Positions 1 through 7,947 of a DNA stretch of 16,185 nt are shown here, one piece after another. Position numbers and translations under genes: made by a program. The stretch is from Christensenella sp. UBA1224 (lineage in GTDB: Bacteria; Bacillota; Clostridia; Christensenellales; Aristaeellaceae), in NCBI GenBank assembly GCA_002309235.1, contig DBXA01000187.1, positions 3,869-20,053 on the forward strand. The letters run 5' to 3'. The stretch's first letter is position 1. Each line of letters begins with the position of its first letter. Below the pieces are notes generated by a model, which saw only the letters and a list, made by a program, of their open reading frames with translations, was not told where the DNA came from and did no database searches.

Positions 1-1304
1 ATCGATTTCATCAATGTATATCTGGTCCTGTAATCCTTTGCGCATTCAAAAGAACGCTTCAGCAGATCCTTGTCTATGCCGATCTCCTCCGGAAGCAAAG
101 GCCCTCCCAACTTGGTGATCGCCTCTTCTATCCTGCGCTTGTCAGGAAGACGGGATATTTCTTCTTGAATCTCGCCAAACCGGGTTTTGATCCTTCTTAC
201 TCTGCGCCTCACTTCTGCCTCATCCAGGAAATCGCCTTCATTTTCACTCATGATCACATCAGCGGAAGCTTTGCCGTAATGTTCGTACATAAAGGCGATC
301 CTCTCGTCCCTGGTCGGATTTGCCGAGACTGCTTTTTCCTCATCAAATGCCGAAGGATCAAGCTGCGCGAAGCGCTCAAACAAAGGCCAGACCATCAATG
401 TCGCCACACCGACAGCCGTTCCGTGTCTGGCAGGCTTTTTCTTTCCTGCGATCAGCTGCATATCCCAGTAATGGACGAAAGAATGCTCGACCGATGCAAC
501 TGCTCTTGTATTGCCTATCACCATGATCGTCATGCCGGCAAGTATCAGGGCTTCTGTCAGCAGTCTTGTCCCCTTTTCTGTTTTCTTCACAATCTCATCG
601 ATATTATCGAGCAGCTTATCCGCGGCATCTATTGCAAGCTTGCAGCAGGCAGGGCAGCATATCTCATCATTTACGATGTTCCCGATGACCCAATCCGCTT
701 TCGCTATGTATTTTCCAAGCACGTCTCCGACACCCGAAAGGTACATATCAAGCGGCGCTTTGCGCATGATATCGATATCGCACATGATGATATCGGGACA
801 TACCGCAGGCGCGTTGATCTTAAGACCTCGGAACAGGAGCGGGGCAACGGTCGATGTGTAACCATCCATGGAAGGAGCCGTTCCGAAAGCAACAAAGGGT
901 TTTCGGGTATTCGCGGCAACGATCCTCGTGATATCCGTTACGCTGCCGGAGCCGCATGAGATCAAAAAATCCGTGTCAAGCGTCAACGAAAGAAGGACTT
1001 CACCGACAGCCGTCTCATCCGGCTCCATATCTCCTTCCCTTTCGACCACACATCTGATCACCGTAAATCCGTTGTTCTTCAATTCCTCTTCGGCATCTTT
1101 TCCGGCTATCGGATACGTGTTCTTATCGGCAACGAGAACGCACTTTTTGCCTTTGATCCGTTTCTGAACAGCACCGGGCAGCTTATGGATCAGGCCTGTA
1201 CCTATATAAACATCTACCTTTGGTTCCTCGTGCCTGCAGCCGCAGGAACAATCGATCTCAGGAAGACATAGCCTTCCCTCTTCATCATAATAGATATCAG
1301 CCAT
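1..1304 (-). CDS. araM: sn-glycerol-1-phosphate dehydrogenase, AraM-type (partial, C-terminus cut by window edge)
   Basis: Iron-containing-alcohol-dehydrogenase superfamily enzyme that reduces dihydroxyacetone phosphate to sn-glycerol 1-phosphate; bacterial AraM is a metal-dependent cytosolic enzyme. About 434 residues are present and the frame is still open at base 1, so the end is missing. Family marks seen: a nucleotide-binding GSGSVTD near residue 118, the TAPSMDGYTS segment near 145, GVGDVLGKYIAKADW with putative metal ligand D194, EHSFVH (H274) and RHGTAVGVATL (H294). The last visible residues, AKDYRTRYTLMKS, resemble the C-terminal part of AraM proteins. The N-terminus is extended and Cys-rich (CSCGCRH, residues 19-25), and a second cluster, CCPACC, lies near residue 215. 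The ATG start is supported by GGAGGT seven bases upstream. It follows polC after 71 bases and appears to have its own promoter. Family assignment is strong; substrate is inferred from the family. Confidence 0.88.
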   Translation of the reverse strand, partial: MADIYYDEEGRLCLPEIDCSCGCRHEEPKVDVYIGTGLIHKLPGAVQKRIKGKKCVLVADKNTYPIAGKDAEEELKNNGFTVIRCVVEREGDMEPDETAVGEVLLSLTLDTDFLISCGSGSVTDITRIVAANTRKPFVAFGTAPSMDGYTSTVAPLLFRGLKINAPAVCPDIIMCDIDIMRKAPLDMYLSGVGDVLGKYIAKADWVIGNIVNDEICCPACCKLAIDAADKLLDNIDEIVKKTEKGTRLLTEALILAGMTIMVIGNTRAVASVEHSFVHYWDMQLIAGKKKPARHGTAVGVATLMVWPLFERFAQLDPSAFDEEKAVSANPTRDERIAFMYEHYGKASADVIMSENEGDFLDEAEVRRRVRRIKTRFGEIQEEISRLPDKRRIEEAITKLGGPLLPEEIGIDKDLLKRSFECAKDYRTRYTLMKS

Positions 1305-1310
1305 AAATAC

Positions 1311-1316
1311 ACCTCC
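1311..1316 (-). promoter_or_regulatory. Ribosome binding site of araM
   Basis: GGAGGT on the minus strand, seven bases before the ATG at 1304. It fixes the start of the glycerol-1-phosphate dehydrogenase gene and is stronger than the sites before polC and ispG. Confidence 0.8.
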
Positions 1317-1327
1317 GTTACAGTCAG

Positions 1328-1357
1328 ATTCTATCACATGCTGTTATTAACCGTCAA
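1328..1357 (-). promoter_or_regulatory. Probable sigma-A promoter of araM
   Basis: On the minus strand TTGACG (1352-1357) is followed by an 18-base spacer and TAGAAT (1328-1333), each five of six bases to consensus. The bases TGA directly before and at the edge of the -10 box give an extended -10 (TGn). It sits in the 71-base gap between polC and araM, so araM can be transcribed separately from the upstream cluster. This is judged by eye; no transcript data. Confidence 0.6.
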
Positions 1358-1375
1358 ATGGCCGATCCTGCGTTT

Positions 1376-4300
1376 TCAGCTGAACAGACTGATCTGGCTC
1401 GTCTCAGGCAGATCTCCAAGGATCCCTGCCTTGACAAAGGCTTCGATCGTCGAAGGCTGTATCCCTCTCATGCGCATATCTTCTTTTGATATAAACCTGC
1501 TGTTTCCCCGCTGCCCGGCATAGGTAAGGGCAGCCTGCAGGCCCATATTGTCAAGAGAAGAGATCGGCGGAAGTATTTTTTTGCCGTCGAGCAGCAGGAA
1601 TTTCTCGGGATCGGATGCGTATATGTCGACCGGCAAAACCTTGATGCCCCGCAGAGACATCTCCAGAAGCATATAGAGCATATTCAGTTTTCCGGATTTT
1701 GTGTTTCTCTCTTCCATGTCCAATTCCTCTATCTCGGCGATCTTGGCTCTGATAGATTCTATGGAGCAGACCATATCCGTACCGCTGAAATCCGCTGCGT
1801 TGCGCTTCAGCCAGCAGGTATAGTATTCCGCAGGATAAAACATTTTAAAATACGCGATCCTCAAGGCATACGTCACATATGCCACAGCATGCGCCTTCGG
1901 AAACATATACTGGATCTTATTGCAGCTGTCTATGAACCACTGTGGTACGTTGTGCTCCTTCATAGCCTCAAGCATTTCAGGTTTAAGCCCATCACCCTTC
2001 GCTGCTTTGCCTTTACGTACAAATTCCATCGTATCAAAAGCGACCTTGTTGGGGACACCGTATTCTATAAGCTGGTTCATGATGTCATCTCTTGTACAGA
2101 GACATTTATTCAAAGGAACAATGTGGTCGCGAACAAGATCCTGGGCATTGTTGAGCCAGACATCCGTACCGTGCGACAAACCGGATATCCTGATCAGTTC
2201 TTCCATCGTCGTCGGCTTTGTATCCATCAGCATGCCGCGTGTAAAATTCGTCCCGAATTCAGGAACGCCGAGCGTACCTGTTTCAAGGCCTGTCTGTTCT
2301 TTCGTAAGGCCCATGCTTTCCGGCCCAGCAAACAACTCCATCACCTTTTTGAATATCTCGGGATCGTTCAGCGGGACCTGTTTGGGCGGGATCCCCGTCA
2401 GATCCTCCAGGTCCTTGAGCATTGTCGGATCATCATGGCCAAGCATATCGACTTTGACCAGAACATCATGCATCGAGTTAAAATCATAATGGGTCGTGAT
2501 AAATTCCGAATTAAGATCGTCTGCAGGATGCTGGATCGCGGTAAAGTCGTAGATGTCGTAGCCATCCGGACACAGGACCATCCCGCCGGGGTGCTGCCCA
2601 GTGGAACGCTTGACGTCGACGATCCCCGCTGCCAGCCTTTTTTTCTCGGCTTCGCAGACGATCCTTCCCTGCTCTTCAAGGTATTTGCAGACATACCCAT
2701 AGGCCGTCTTCTCTGCAATAGTAGTGATCGTCCCTGCCCGGAAAACTTTTCCTTTTCCAAAGAGAGATTCAATAAAATGCTGGCCTGTCTGCTGGTACTC
2801 TCCGGAAAAATTCAAGTCTATATCGGGCACTTTATCTCCTTTGAAGCCAAGGAAGACCTCAAACGGGATATTATAGCCGTCCTTATTCATCAAAGTCCCG
2901 CACAAAGGACAGTTTTTCGCCGGAAGATCCATACCGCAGGTATACTGCGGCGGAACATCGAACTCCACATGCTTGCAATTTGGGCACACGTAGTGAGCGG
3001 GAAGGGCGTTGACCTCTGTGATATCAGCCATAAACGCGACAAGCGAAGAGCCGACCGAGCCGCGCGAACCTACCAGGTACCCGTTGCGGTTCGACTCCTC
3101 CACCAATTTGACAGCTATATCGTATAACGTTGAAAAACCATAACCGATGATCGAATTCAGCTCTTTATCCAGCCTTTTTTGGACGATCTCAGGCAGCGGA
3201 TCGCCATATATCCTGTGCGCCTTCGTACTCACCCTGGTACGGATATCATTTTCCGCATCCGGCCAGAATGGCTGGAACGTTTCCTTCCCTTCCGGATGGA
3301 TCGGAAACAGATTGATCTGTTCAACAGACTCCGCAATGGCATTGGGTGTTTCGATAACGACGCGTTTCGCCTCTTCATCACCGAGATAGGAGAATTCCTC
3401 CAGCATTTCCTCCGTAGTCCGGAGATACAAGGGAGGCTGTATCGCCGCGTCTTCAAACCCTTTTGCAGCCATAACGATAGCCCTGAACACGCCGTCCCGC
3501 GGTTCCATAAAATGTACATCGCCGGCAGCGGCGACGGGTTTTCCCAGATCCCTGCCGAGCTTCAGGATATGCCTATTGATGTCCCTGAGTTCTTCTTCAT
3601 CCTTTACCGTGCCTTCTCTGACAAGGAAACCGTTGTTTCCGACAGGCTGTATTTCAAGGTAGTCATAAAAAGAGGCTATGGAACGCAGGTCATCTTCGGC
3701 TTCACCCCTCAGAACGGCACGGTACAATTCACCGGCTTCACATGCAGAGCCGACGATCAGATTGCTTCTGTATTCGTTGATAAGGTGCCTGGGCATACGC
3801 GGTACCTTGTTAAAGTAATTTACCTGGCTTTCACTGACAAGGCGGTTGAGGTCAGTCATCCCCTGCTGGTTTTTCGCAAGCAGAATGATATGATAGCTTG
3901 TCCCGCCTTTATCGTCGGAAAAGAGCGCGTTCAGATCTGTCAGCTTCTCCGCTTTTTCACAAGCCTTTTCTTTCAGCGCCCGAAAAAGTGCCATTCCCAA
4001 TGCTCTTGCCTTAGACGGGGTATTGTCGCTGCTGTTGTACGGTATTTTCAGGTGTTTGCAGATAGCACCGATCCTGTGTGATTTCTGTTCGGGGTAAACA
4101 TTGCGCACGAGAGGCATGGTATCGAGCAGCGGATAGTTGAATGCGATGCCGCACTTCTGATAGTCTCTCTTAAGGAACCCGATCGCATTTTGCCCATTGT
4201 GCATGCAGAGCACTGCGCCCTGGCAGAATTTCGCGAACCTGGGGAGCACCTCTTCAATTCCGGGCTTCCCTGCAACGAAGGTATTGTTGATCCCCGTTGC

Positions 4301-5698
4301 CGATATCACACTGTCTGCGATGGGTGTACGCGGATCGATAAGCTCACTGAAGGCGGCAGTCTCTTTGCCTTTTTCGAACCTGACGGCGTTCAGAAGGAAA
4401 ATGCCGTCCTTATTCAGCCTCCCGCCGGATGTCTCCAGCTGAACCGCGACAAAAGCGGCATCCGACATAGAACGCATATCCGGATACTTTACGATCTGGG
4501 CTGCGTCGTCTATAAGATAGCCCTCACAGCCCGGGATCAGCTTGATCTTATTCTGCTTTGCTGCGGCAAAAGCCTGCGGGAAGGCCTGAAGGACGCCGTG
4601 GTCTGTTATGGCGACCGCTTTATGGCCCCATTCGGCGCAGCGTTTTATCAGATCCGCAGGACTGGCAACAGCATCCATTGTCGACATTTTCGTATGCATA
4701 TGGAGTTCCACACGCTTCTCCGGGGAATCATCCATCCGTTTGGGCGGTTTGTCTGCAGTATTGACGTCCGTCACATGCAAGATGTTTTCATGTGAGAAAG
4801 TATCAAACTCGTAATTGCCGCGGACTTTGACCCATTCACCCTTCTTCAGGGTTTCGCGGATCTTCTCTTCACGTGAGGAAAGATCACCTTCCCCATGCTT
4901 TGCCGACAAGAAAAGCTTGCAGTTTACCGAATTCGTATAATCCGTCAATGCAAACAAAACGATCCGGGATGAACCGGTTTTGGGTACTTTTATCTCACAT
5001 TCGAGCACTTCGCCGCAGACGACGGCCCTTCCGGTATCATCCGTAACGGAAAGGATCGGTATCGGTTCTTCTGCTATTGTTTTTCCGTAGGGCACGTTCG
5101 TTTTCTTTTTCTCATTTTCCCGCGGTTCAGCAGAAACCTTGGCAGCCGTCAAAGCAGCGATAAGTGATTCATCTTCCCTGCGTTTTTCCTCAATAGCCCT
5201 GATGGCAGCCTGTTCATCATTTCTCTCTGAAATCCTGACTGCGGTTTCAAGGCCAAACAGGTCGTGAATGATATCTCTGAGCAATGCTTCTGCATTGCGC
5301 GATCTGAGGTATCTTGCGCCGATCTTTCCGTTTACATTCAGACAAACGGTATCTCCGCTCAGCACAAGTGTCTCTGCACAGTCCATATCGATATAGGGAC
5401 GCACACCCGGATTGACAGTGAGGAGTCTCTTTGCAATCTGCGGGAGATATTTATTCGGATCGGATCTGAAATCATCCGCAAGGGCAGCATAGCGCATGCT
5501 TATTTCCGTATTGACGTTAGAAAAGCCTTTTCCGATAGCATCAGAAAGCTGCTCCTCTTCACGATCATTCAAAAGACGTGATGCAGATAAAAACACCCTC
5601 ATCCTCTTTCCGTCTTTTGAGACCAGTACCTTCTCTAAAGAAACAGCATGCGCGAGCCCGCTGTCCAAAGGACGAATAAGCTCGCGCCACATTTCCAT
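1376..5698 (-). CDS. polC: DNA polymerase III PolC-type alpha subunit with degenerate exonuclease domain
   Basis: Gram-positive replicative DNA polymerase, 1440 residues, close to the usual length of about 1440. Order seen: N-terminal region 1-190; OB fold about 225-315; PHP part one 328-400 (ELHMHT, ITDH, E392); inserted DEDDh exonuclease domain about 414-575; PHP part two about 600-740 (GDVHF); palm with catalytic PDIDL (D959, D961) and VKVDM (D1084); zinc finger C905, C908, C921, C930, C933; C-terminal clamp-binding tail QISLF at 1435-1439. The exonuclease has lost catalytic residues: Asp of the DxE motif is Q420 (E422 kept), the motif II Asp is A505, and motif III His and Asp are D558 and K563. 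Polymerase should work but its own proofreading probably does not. It lies 14 bases after ispG, an arrangement familiar in Clostridia. The start could also be the third codon. Confidence 0.97.
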   Translation of the reverse strand: MEMWRELIRPLDSGLAHAVSLEKVLVSKDGKRMRVFLSASRLLNDREEEQLSDAIGKGFSNVNTEISMRYAALADDFRSDPNKYLPQIAKRLLTVNPGVRPYIDMDCAETLVLSGDTVCLNVNGKIGARYLRSRNAEALLRDIIHDLFGLETAVRISERNDEQAAIRAIEEKRREDESLIAALTAAKVSAEPRENEKKKTNVPYGKTIAEEPIPILSVTDDTGRAVVCGEVLECEIKVPKTGSSRIVLFALTDYTNSVNCKLFLSAKHGEGDLSSREEKIRETLKKGEWVKVRGNYEFDTFSHENILHVTDVNTADKPPKRMDDSPEKRVELHMHTKMSTMDAVASPADLIKRCAEWGHKAVAITDHGVLQAFPQAFAAAKQNKIKLIPGCEGYLIDDAAQIVKYPDMRSMSDAAFVAVQLETSGGRLNKDGIFLLNAVRFEKGKETAAFSELIDPRTPIADSVISATGINNTFVAGKPGIEEVLPRFAKFCQGAVLCMHNGQNAIGFLKRDYQKCGIAFNYPLLDTMPLVRNVYPEQKSHRIGAICKHLKIPYNSSDNTPSKARALGMALFRALKEKACEKAEKLTDLNALFSDDKGGTSYHIILLAKNQQGMTDLNRLVSESQVNYFNKVPRMPRHLINEYRSNLIVGSACEAGELYRAVLRGEAEDDLRSIASFYDYLEIQPVGNNGFLVREGTVKDEEELRDINRHILKLGRDLGKPVAAAGDVHFMEPRDGVFRAIVMAAKGFEDAAIQPPLYLRTTEEMLEEFSYLGDEEAKRVVIETPNAIAESVEQINLFPIHPEGKETFQPFWPDAENDIRTRVSTKAHRIYGDPLPEIVQKRLDKELNSIIGYGFSTLYDIAVKLVEESNRNGYLVGSRGSVGSSLVAFMADITEVNALPAHYVCPNCKHVEFDVPPQYTCGMDLPAKNCPLCGTLMNKDGYNIPFEVFLGFKGDKVPDIDLNFSGEYQQTGQHFIESLFGKGKVFRAGTITTIAEKTAYGYVCKYLEEQGRIVCEAEKKRLAAGIVDVKRSTGQHPGGMVLCPDGYDIYDFTAIQHPADDLNSEFITTHYDFNSMHDVLVKVDMLGHDDPTMLKDLEDLTGIPPKQVPLNDPEIFKKVMELFAGPESMGLTKEQTGLETGTLGVPEFGTNFTRGMLMDTKPTTMEELIRISGLSHGTDVWLNNAQDLVRDHIVPLNKCLCTRDDIMNQLIEYGVPNKVAFDTMEFVRKGKAAKGDGLKPEMLEAMKEHNVPQWFIDSCNKIQYMFPKAHAVAYVTYALRIAYFKMFYPAEYYTCWLKRNAADFSGTDMVCSIESIRAKIAEIEELDMEERNTKSGKLNMLYMLLEMSLRGIKVLPVDIYASDPEKFLLLDGKKILPPISSLDNMGLQAALTYAGQRGNSRFISKEDMRMRGIQPSTIEAFVKAGILGDLPETSQISLFS

Positions 5699-5712
5699 TG
5701 TTTATCGCAACC

Positions 5713-6774
5713 TCACTGTTTTTTGTAACCTCGCTCATAAGCGATCTTGAATATGCCTTCTATCAGTATCCCGGCCAGATCCCCTTTGACTCTGCCGGCC
5801 GATTCCCCGTTCACAAACAGAACACCGCTGTCAGGAGCACCCCCGGCGATCCCGATATCCGCACCTTTCGACTCCCCGGGACCGTTTACCACACAGCCCA
5901 TGACCGCAGCATGGATCGGGATATTGATATCTTTTGTCGCTTCCCGCACTTTTTTTGCAATGCTCTCCACATCGATACCCGTACGTCCGCATGTCGGGCA
6001 TGAAGTTATCTCAACGTAGTCTTTCCTGAGCCCGACAGCTCTTAAGATATCGATCGCAGTCGTAACCTCCGGAGAAGGATCCCCGGAAAGAGATACCCGT
6101 ATCGTATCGCCTATTCCCCGCAGAAGAAGAGAACCTATCCCTATCGCGGATTTGATCCTGCCTGTTTCGATCGTCCCGGCCTCGGTGATCCCAATATGCT
6201 GCGGATAATCGCAGAGGCGGTCGATCTCTTCACAGGCATCTATCGTGCGGCGGATATCGCTTGCTTTGACTGAGATCACGATATCCTCTACCCCGTGTGT
6301 TTCGAGCAGGCGGACTTCTCTCATCGCGCTTTCCGCAAGAGCCTTACCCGTTAATCCGTATTTTTCCAGCAGATCCTTATCCAATGAGCCGCCGTTTACT
6401 CCGACTCTGACAGGTTTTTTATGCGCCTTCAGGCATGCCGAAAGCTCCGTCAGGCCTTTTTCTCCCCCCATATTGCCGGGATTGACCCGAACTTTGGCAC
6501 AGCCTGCTTCAAGCGCTCCTATTGCCAGCCTGTAATCAAAGTGGATATCCGCAACAACAGGCAGCGGACTTTCTTTTGTTATAGTCCTCAATGCTTCGAC
6601 CGCTTTCAGCGAATACGCGGATACTCTGATCACCTGGCATCCCAATAAAGCAAGATGACGTATCTGGGCAAGCGTCGCTTCGGCATCACATGTGTCTGTA
6701 TTGGTCATCGATTGGACCGAGACCGGCGAACCGCCGCCTATCGGGACAGAACCGATATGCATCAATCTGGTCAT
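5713..6774 (-). CDS. ispG: 4-hydroxy-3-methylbut-2-enyl diphosphate synthase (IspG/GcpE)
   Basis: Penultimate enzyme of the MEP isoprenoid pathway: reductive dehydration of methylerythritol cyclodiphosphate to HMBPP with a [4Fe-4S] cluster, in the cytosol. The 353-residue length fits the bacterial single-TIM-barrel form. Seen: IGGGSPVSVQSMTNTDT at the N-terminus, the barrel's ADIHFDYRLA near 75-84, and the cluster ligands CPTCGRT (C259, C262), C294 in VMGCVVNGPGES, and E301. No good Shine-Dalgarno is visible, but the start four bases after the preceding stop codon allows translational coupling; residue 5 is an alternative Met. It is directly upstream of polC. Confidence 0.97.
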   Translation of the reverse strand: MTRLMHIGSVPIGGGSPVSVQSMTNTDTCDAEATLAQIRHLALLGCQVIRVSAYSLKAVEALRTITKESPLPVVADIHFDYRLAIGALEAGCAKVRVNPGNMGGEKGLTELSACLKAHKKPVRVGVNGGSLDKDLLEKYGLTGKALAESAMREVRLLETHGVEDIVISVKASDIRRTIDACEEIDRLCDYPQHIGITEAGTIETGRIKSAIGIGSLLLRGIGDTIRVSLSGDPSPEVTTAIDILRAVGLRKDYVEITSCPTCGRTGIDVESIAKKVREATKDINIPIHAAVMGCVVNGPGESKGADIGIAGGAPDSGVLFVNGESAGRVKGDLAGILIEGIFKIAYERGYKKQ

Positions 6775-6778
6775 ATCA

Positions 6779-7447
6779 TCAGCCCATCAGCGCTTTCTGC
6801 CGCTGGTTCTCCCTTTCGATCAGCAGCTGCTGCTTGTTGCGGCGTATATCCTCAAAGGCATCTCTGAGCGCCTTTTCACTCTCATTGAGCATATGCTCGC
6901 AATAATCATAGGCAGTATCACGAAGATCCACGACTTTGCTGTTCGCCTCTACCGTAATGGTATGGGCTTCCGCAAGTGCCTGCTGTTTGATAGCTGACTG
7001 ATCGATCATGGCGCGTGCCTTGATCTCCGCATCATTGAGCGTATCGCTTGCTCGCCGTTCCGCATCGTCTATCGTCGCCTGCGCTCTGCTCTCGGCATCG
7101 TTTACGATGGCATCTGCTCGCTCATTGGCAGTAGCGATCATATTCCGAACGCGCTGCTCTGCCTGCGTAGTGATGCGGTTGCTTTCATTGACCATCTGGA
7201 TCGCATACTGCAAAGCAACAGGTATATTGTTTTTCAGATCTTTTATGATATCCAGCAGCATATCCTCATCCAATATCTTAGCCCTCGAATTCAGCATAGG
7301 CGAACGGGCATTGGATATGGCATTCTCCAGATAGTTCAGGACCTCAATAAAGTCCGAAACCGGATCGACCCCTTCTTCGTCTATAGGATGTTGTATCTGC
7401 TGATCATCATCAGCTTCTATGATCCTCTCGTTGAATTCATCCGCCAT
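6779..7447 (-). CDS. Acidic coiled-coil protein of unknown function with 11-residue repeats
   Basis: I cannot assign a function. The 222-residue protein has no signal peptide or membrane segment, so it is probably cytoplasmic. The first 30 residues are acidic and look disordered; 30-95 is helical and hydrophobic-patterned; residues 97-162 form six consecutive 11-residue units of the pattern E-x-R-A-x-x-x-I-x-D-A; the tail (163-222) is further helix rich in charge and Gln. Hendecads of this kind make long, slightly right-handed coiled coils, as in the peripheral stalk (b subunit) of F-type ATPases, and DivIVA-like scaffolds are another loose resemblance. From memory, similar coiled-coil proteins, often labelled ATPase, sit beside coaD in clostridial genomes. 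AAAGGGG eight bases upstream supports the ATG. The gene lies between coaD (20 bases) and ispG (4 bases). Confidence 0.85.
   Translation of the reverse strand: MADEFNERIIEADDDQQIQHPIDEEGVDPVSDFIEVLNYLENAISNARSPMLNSRAKILDEDMLLDIIKDLKNNIPVALQYAIQMVNESNRITTQAEQRVRNMIATANERADAIVNDAESRAQATIDDAERRASDTLNDAEIKARAMIDQSAIKQQALAEAHTITVEANSKVVDLRDTAYDYCEHMLNESEKALRDAFEDIRRNKQQLLIERENQRQKALMG
6962..7159 (-). repeat. Six protein-level hendecad repeats inside the coiled-coil gene
   Basis: Residues 97-107, 108-118, 119-129, 130-140, 141-151 and 152-162 align without gaps as 11-residue units with Arg/Lys at position 3, Ala at position 4, an aliphatic residue around position 8 and usually Ala at position 11. 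The repeat is in the protein; the DNA is only loosely repetitive. Confidence 0.7.
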
Positions 7448-7467
7448 ACTTTTTTCCCCTTTCCAAA

Positions 7468-7941
7468 TTACCGTTTGAAGGCTTTTCCAACACTTTCTGC
7501 AATGACCTCAGGAACAAACAATGCTATATTTCCGCCATGTCTCGCGACATCAGATGCGATCGTGGAAGAAATATGCCTGTATTCCGGAGCAGATGTTATA
7601 TATATCGTTTCAGGCACGCCGAGAACTCTGTTCGCTTCGGCCATCTGTGCCTCATAGGTATAATCGGCGGCATCGCGCAGCCCCTTGAGGATAGCGTCCG
7701 CTTTCTCGCGAGCACACAGATCCGCCAACAGCCCTTCATCCGCTATGACCCGAACGTTTTTGATCTCCCGCGTACATTCACGAAGCATACAGATCCTGTC
7801 CTCGTCCGTGAGGAGATAGTGCTTATCCGGATTCAGCATGACAGCGACAATGACTTCATCGAACAGCGTCGAAGCTCTTCTGATAATATCCAGATGCCCA
7901 AGCGTGGGCGGATGAAAAGAACCGGGATAGATCACTTTCAT
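7468..7941 (-). CDS. coaD: Phosphopantetheine adenylyltransferase (PPAT)
   Basis: Transfers AMP from ATP to 4'-phosphopantetheine, giving dephospho-CoA, the fourth step of CoA synthesis; a cytosolic hexamer in known members. The 157 residues match the usual length. Seen: nucleotidyltransferase motif TLGH (T13-H16), K40 in NPDK, KGLRDAADYTYE (K86, R89, E97) and a C-terminal ISST...DVARHGG. Two departures from the usual sequence: the conserved GSFDP is GSFHP here (H10, codon CAT), and the normally serine-rich ISSSLVKE-like ATP loop reads ISSTIASD (residues 124-131). The core catalytic His is present, so activity is likely. An AAAGAGG site lies about 11 bases upstream. It follows rsmD by six bases, a common clostridial pairing. 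Confidence 0.94.
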   Translation of the reverse strand: MKVIYPGSFHPPTLGHLDIIRRASTLFDEVIVAVMLNPDKHYLLTDEDRICMLRECTREIKNVRVIADEGLLADLCAREKADAILKGLRDAADYTYEAQMAEANRVLGVPETIYITSAPEYRHISSTIASDVARHGGNIALFVPEVIAESVGKAFKR

Positions 7942-7947
7942 GCTTGC

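Noticed and set aside
165..959. 264-codon plus-strand open frame at the left edge
   Set aside because: It is antisense to the araM gene, whose minus-strand translation carries the family motifs.
1305..1375. Terminator after polC
   Set aside because: No stem-loop followed by a T-run could be found on the minus strand.
1889..3127. 412-codon plus-strand open frame opposite polC
   Set aside because: It is fully antisense to conserved PolC sequence and its translation is rich in Arg, His and Cys without domain features; a shadow frame.
3179..4081. 300-codon plus-strand open frame opposite polC
   Set aside because: Antisense to the PHP/exonuclease region of PolC, with no recognisable motif or ribosome binding site.
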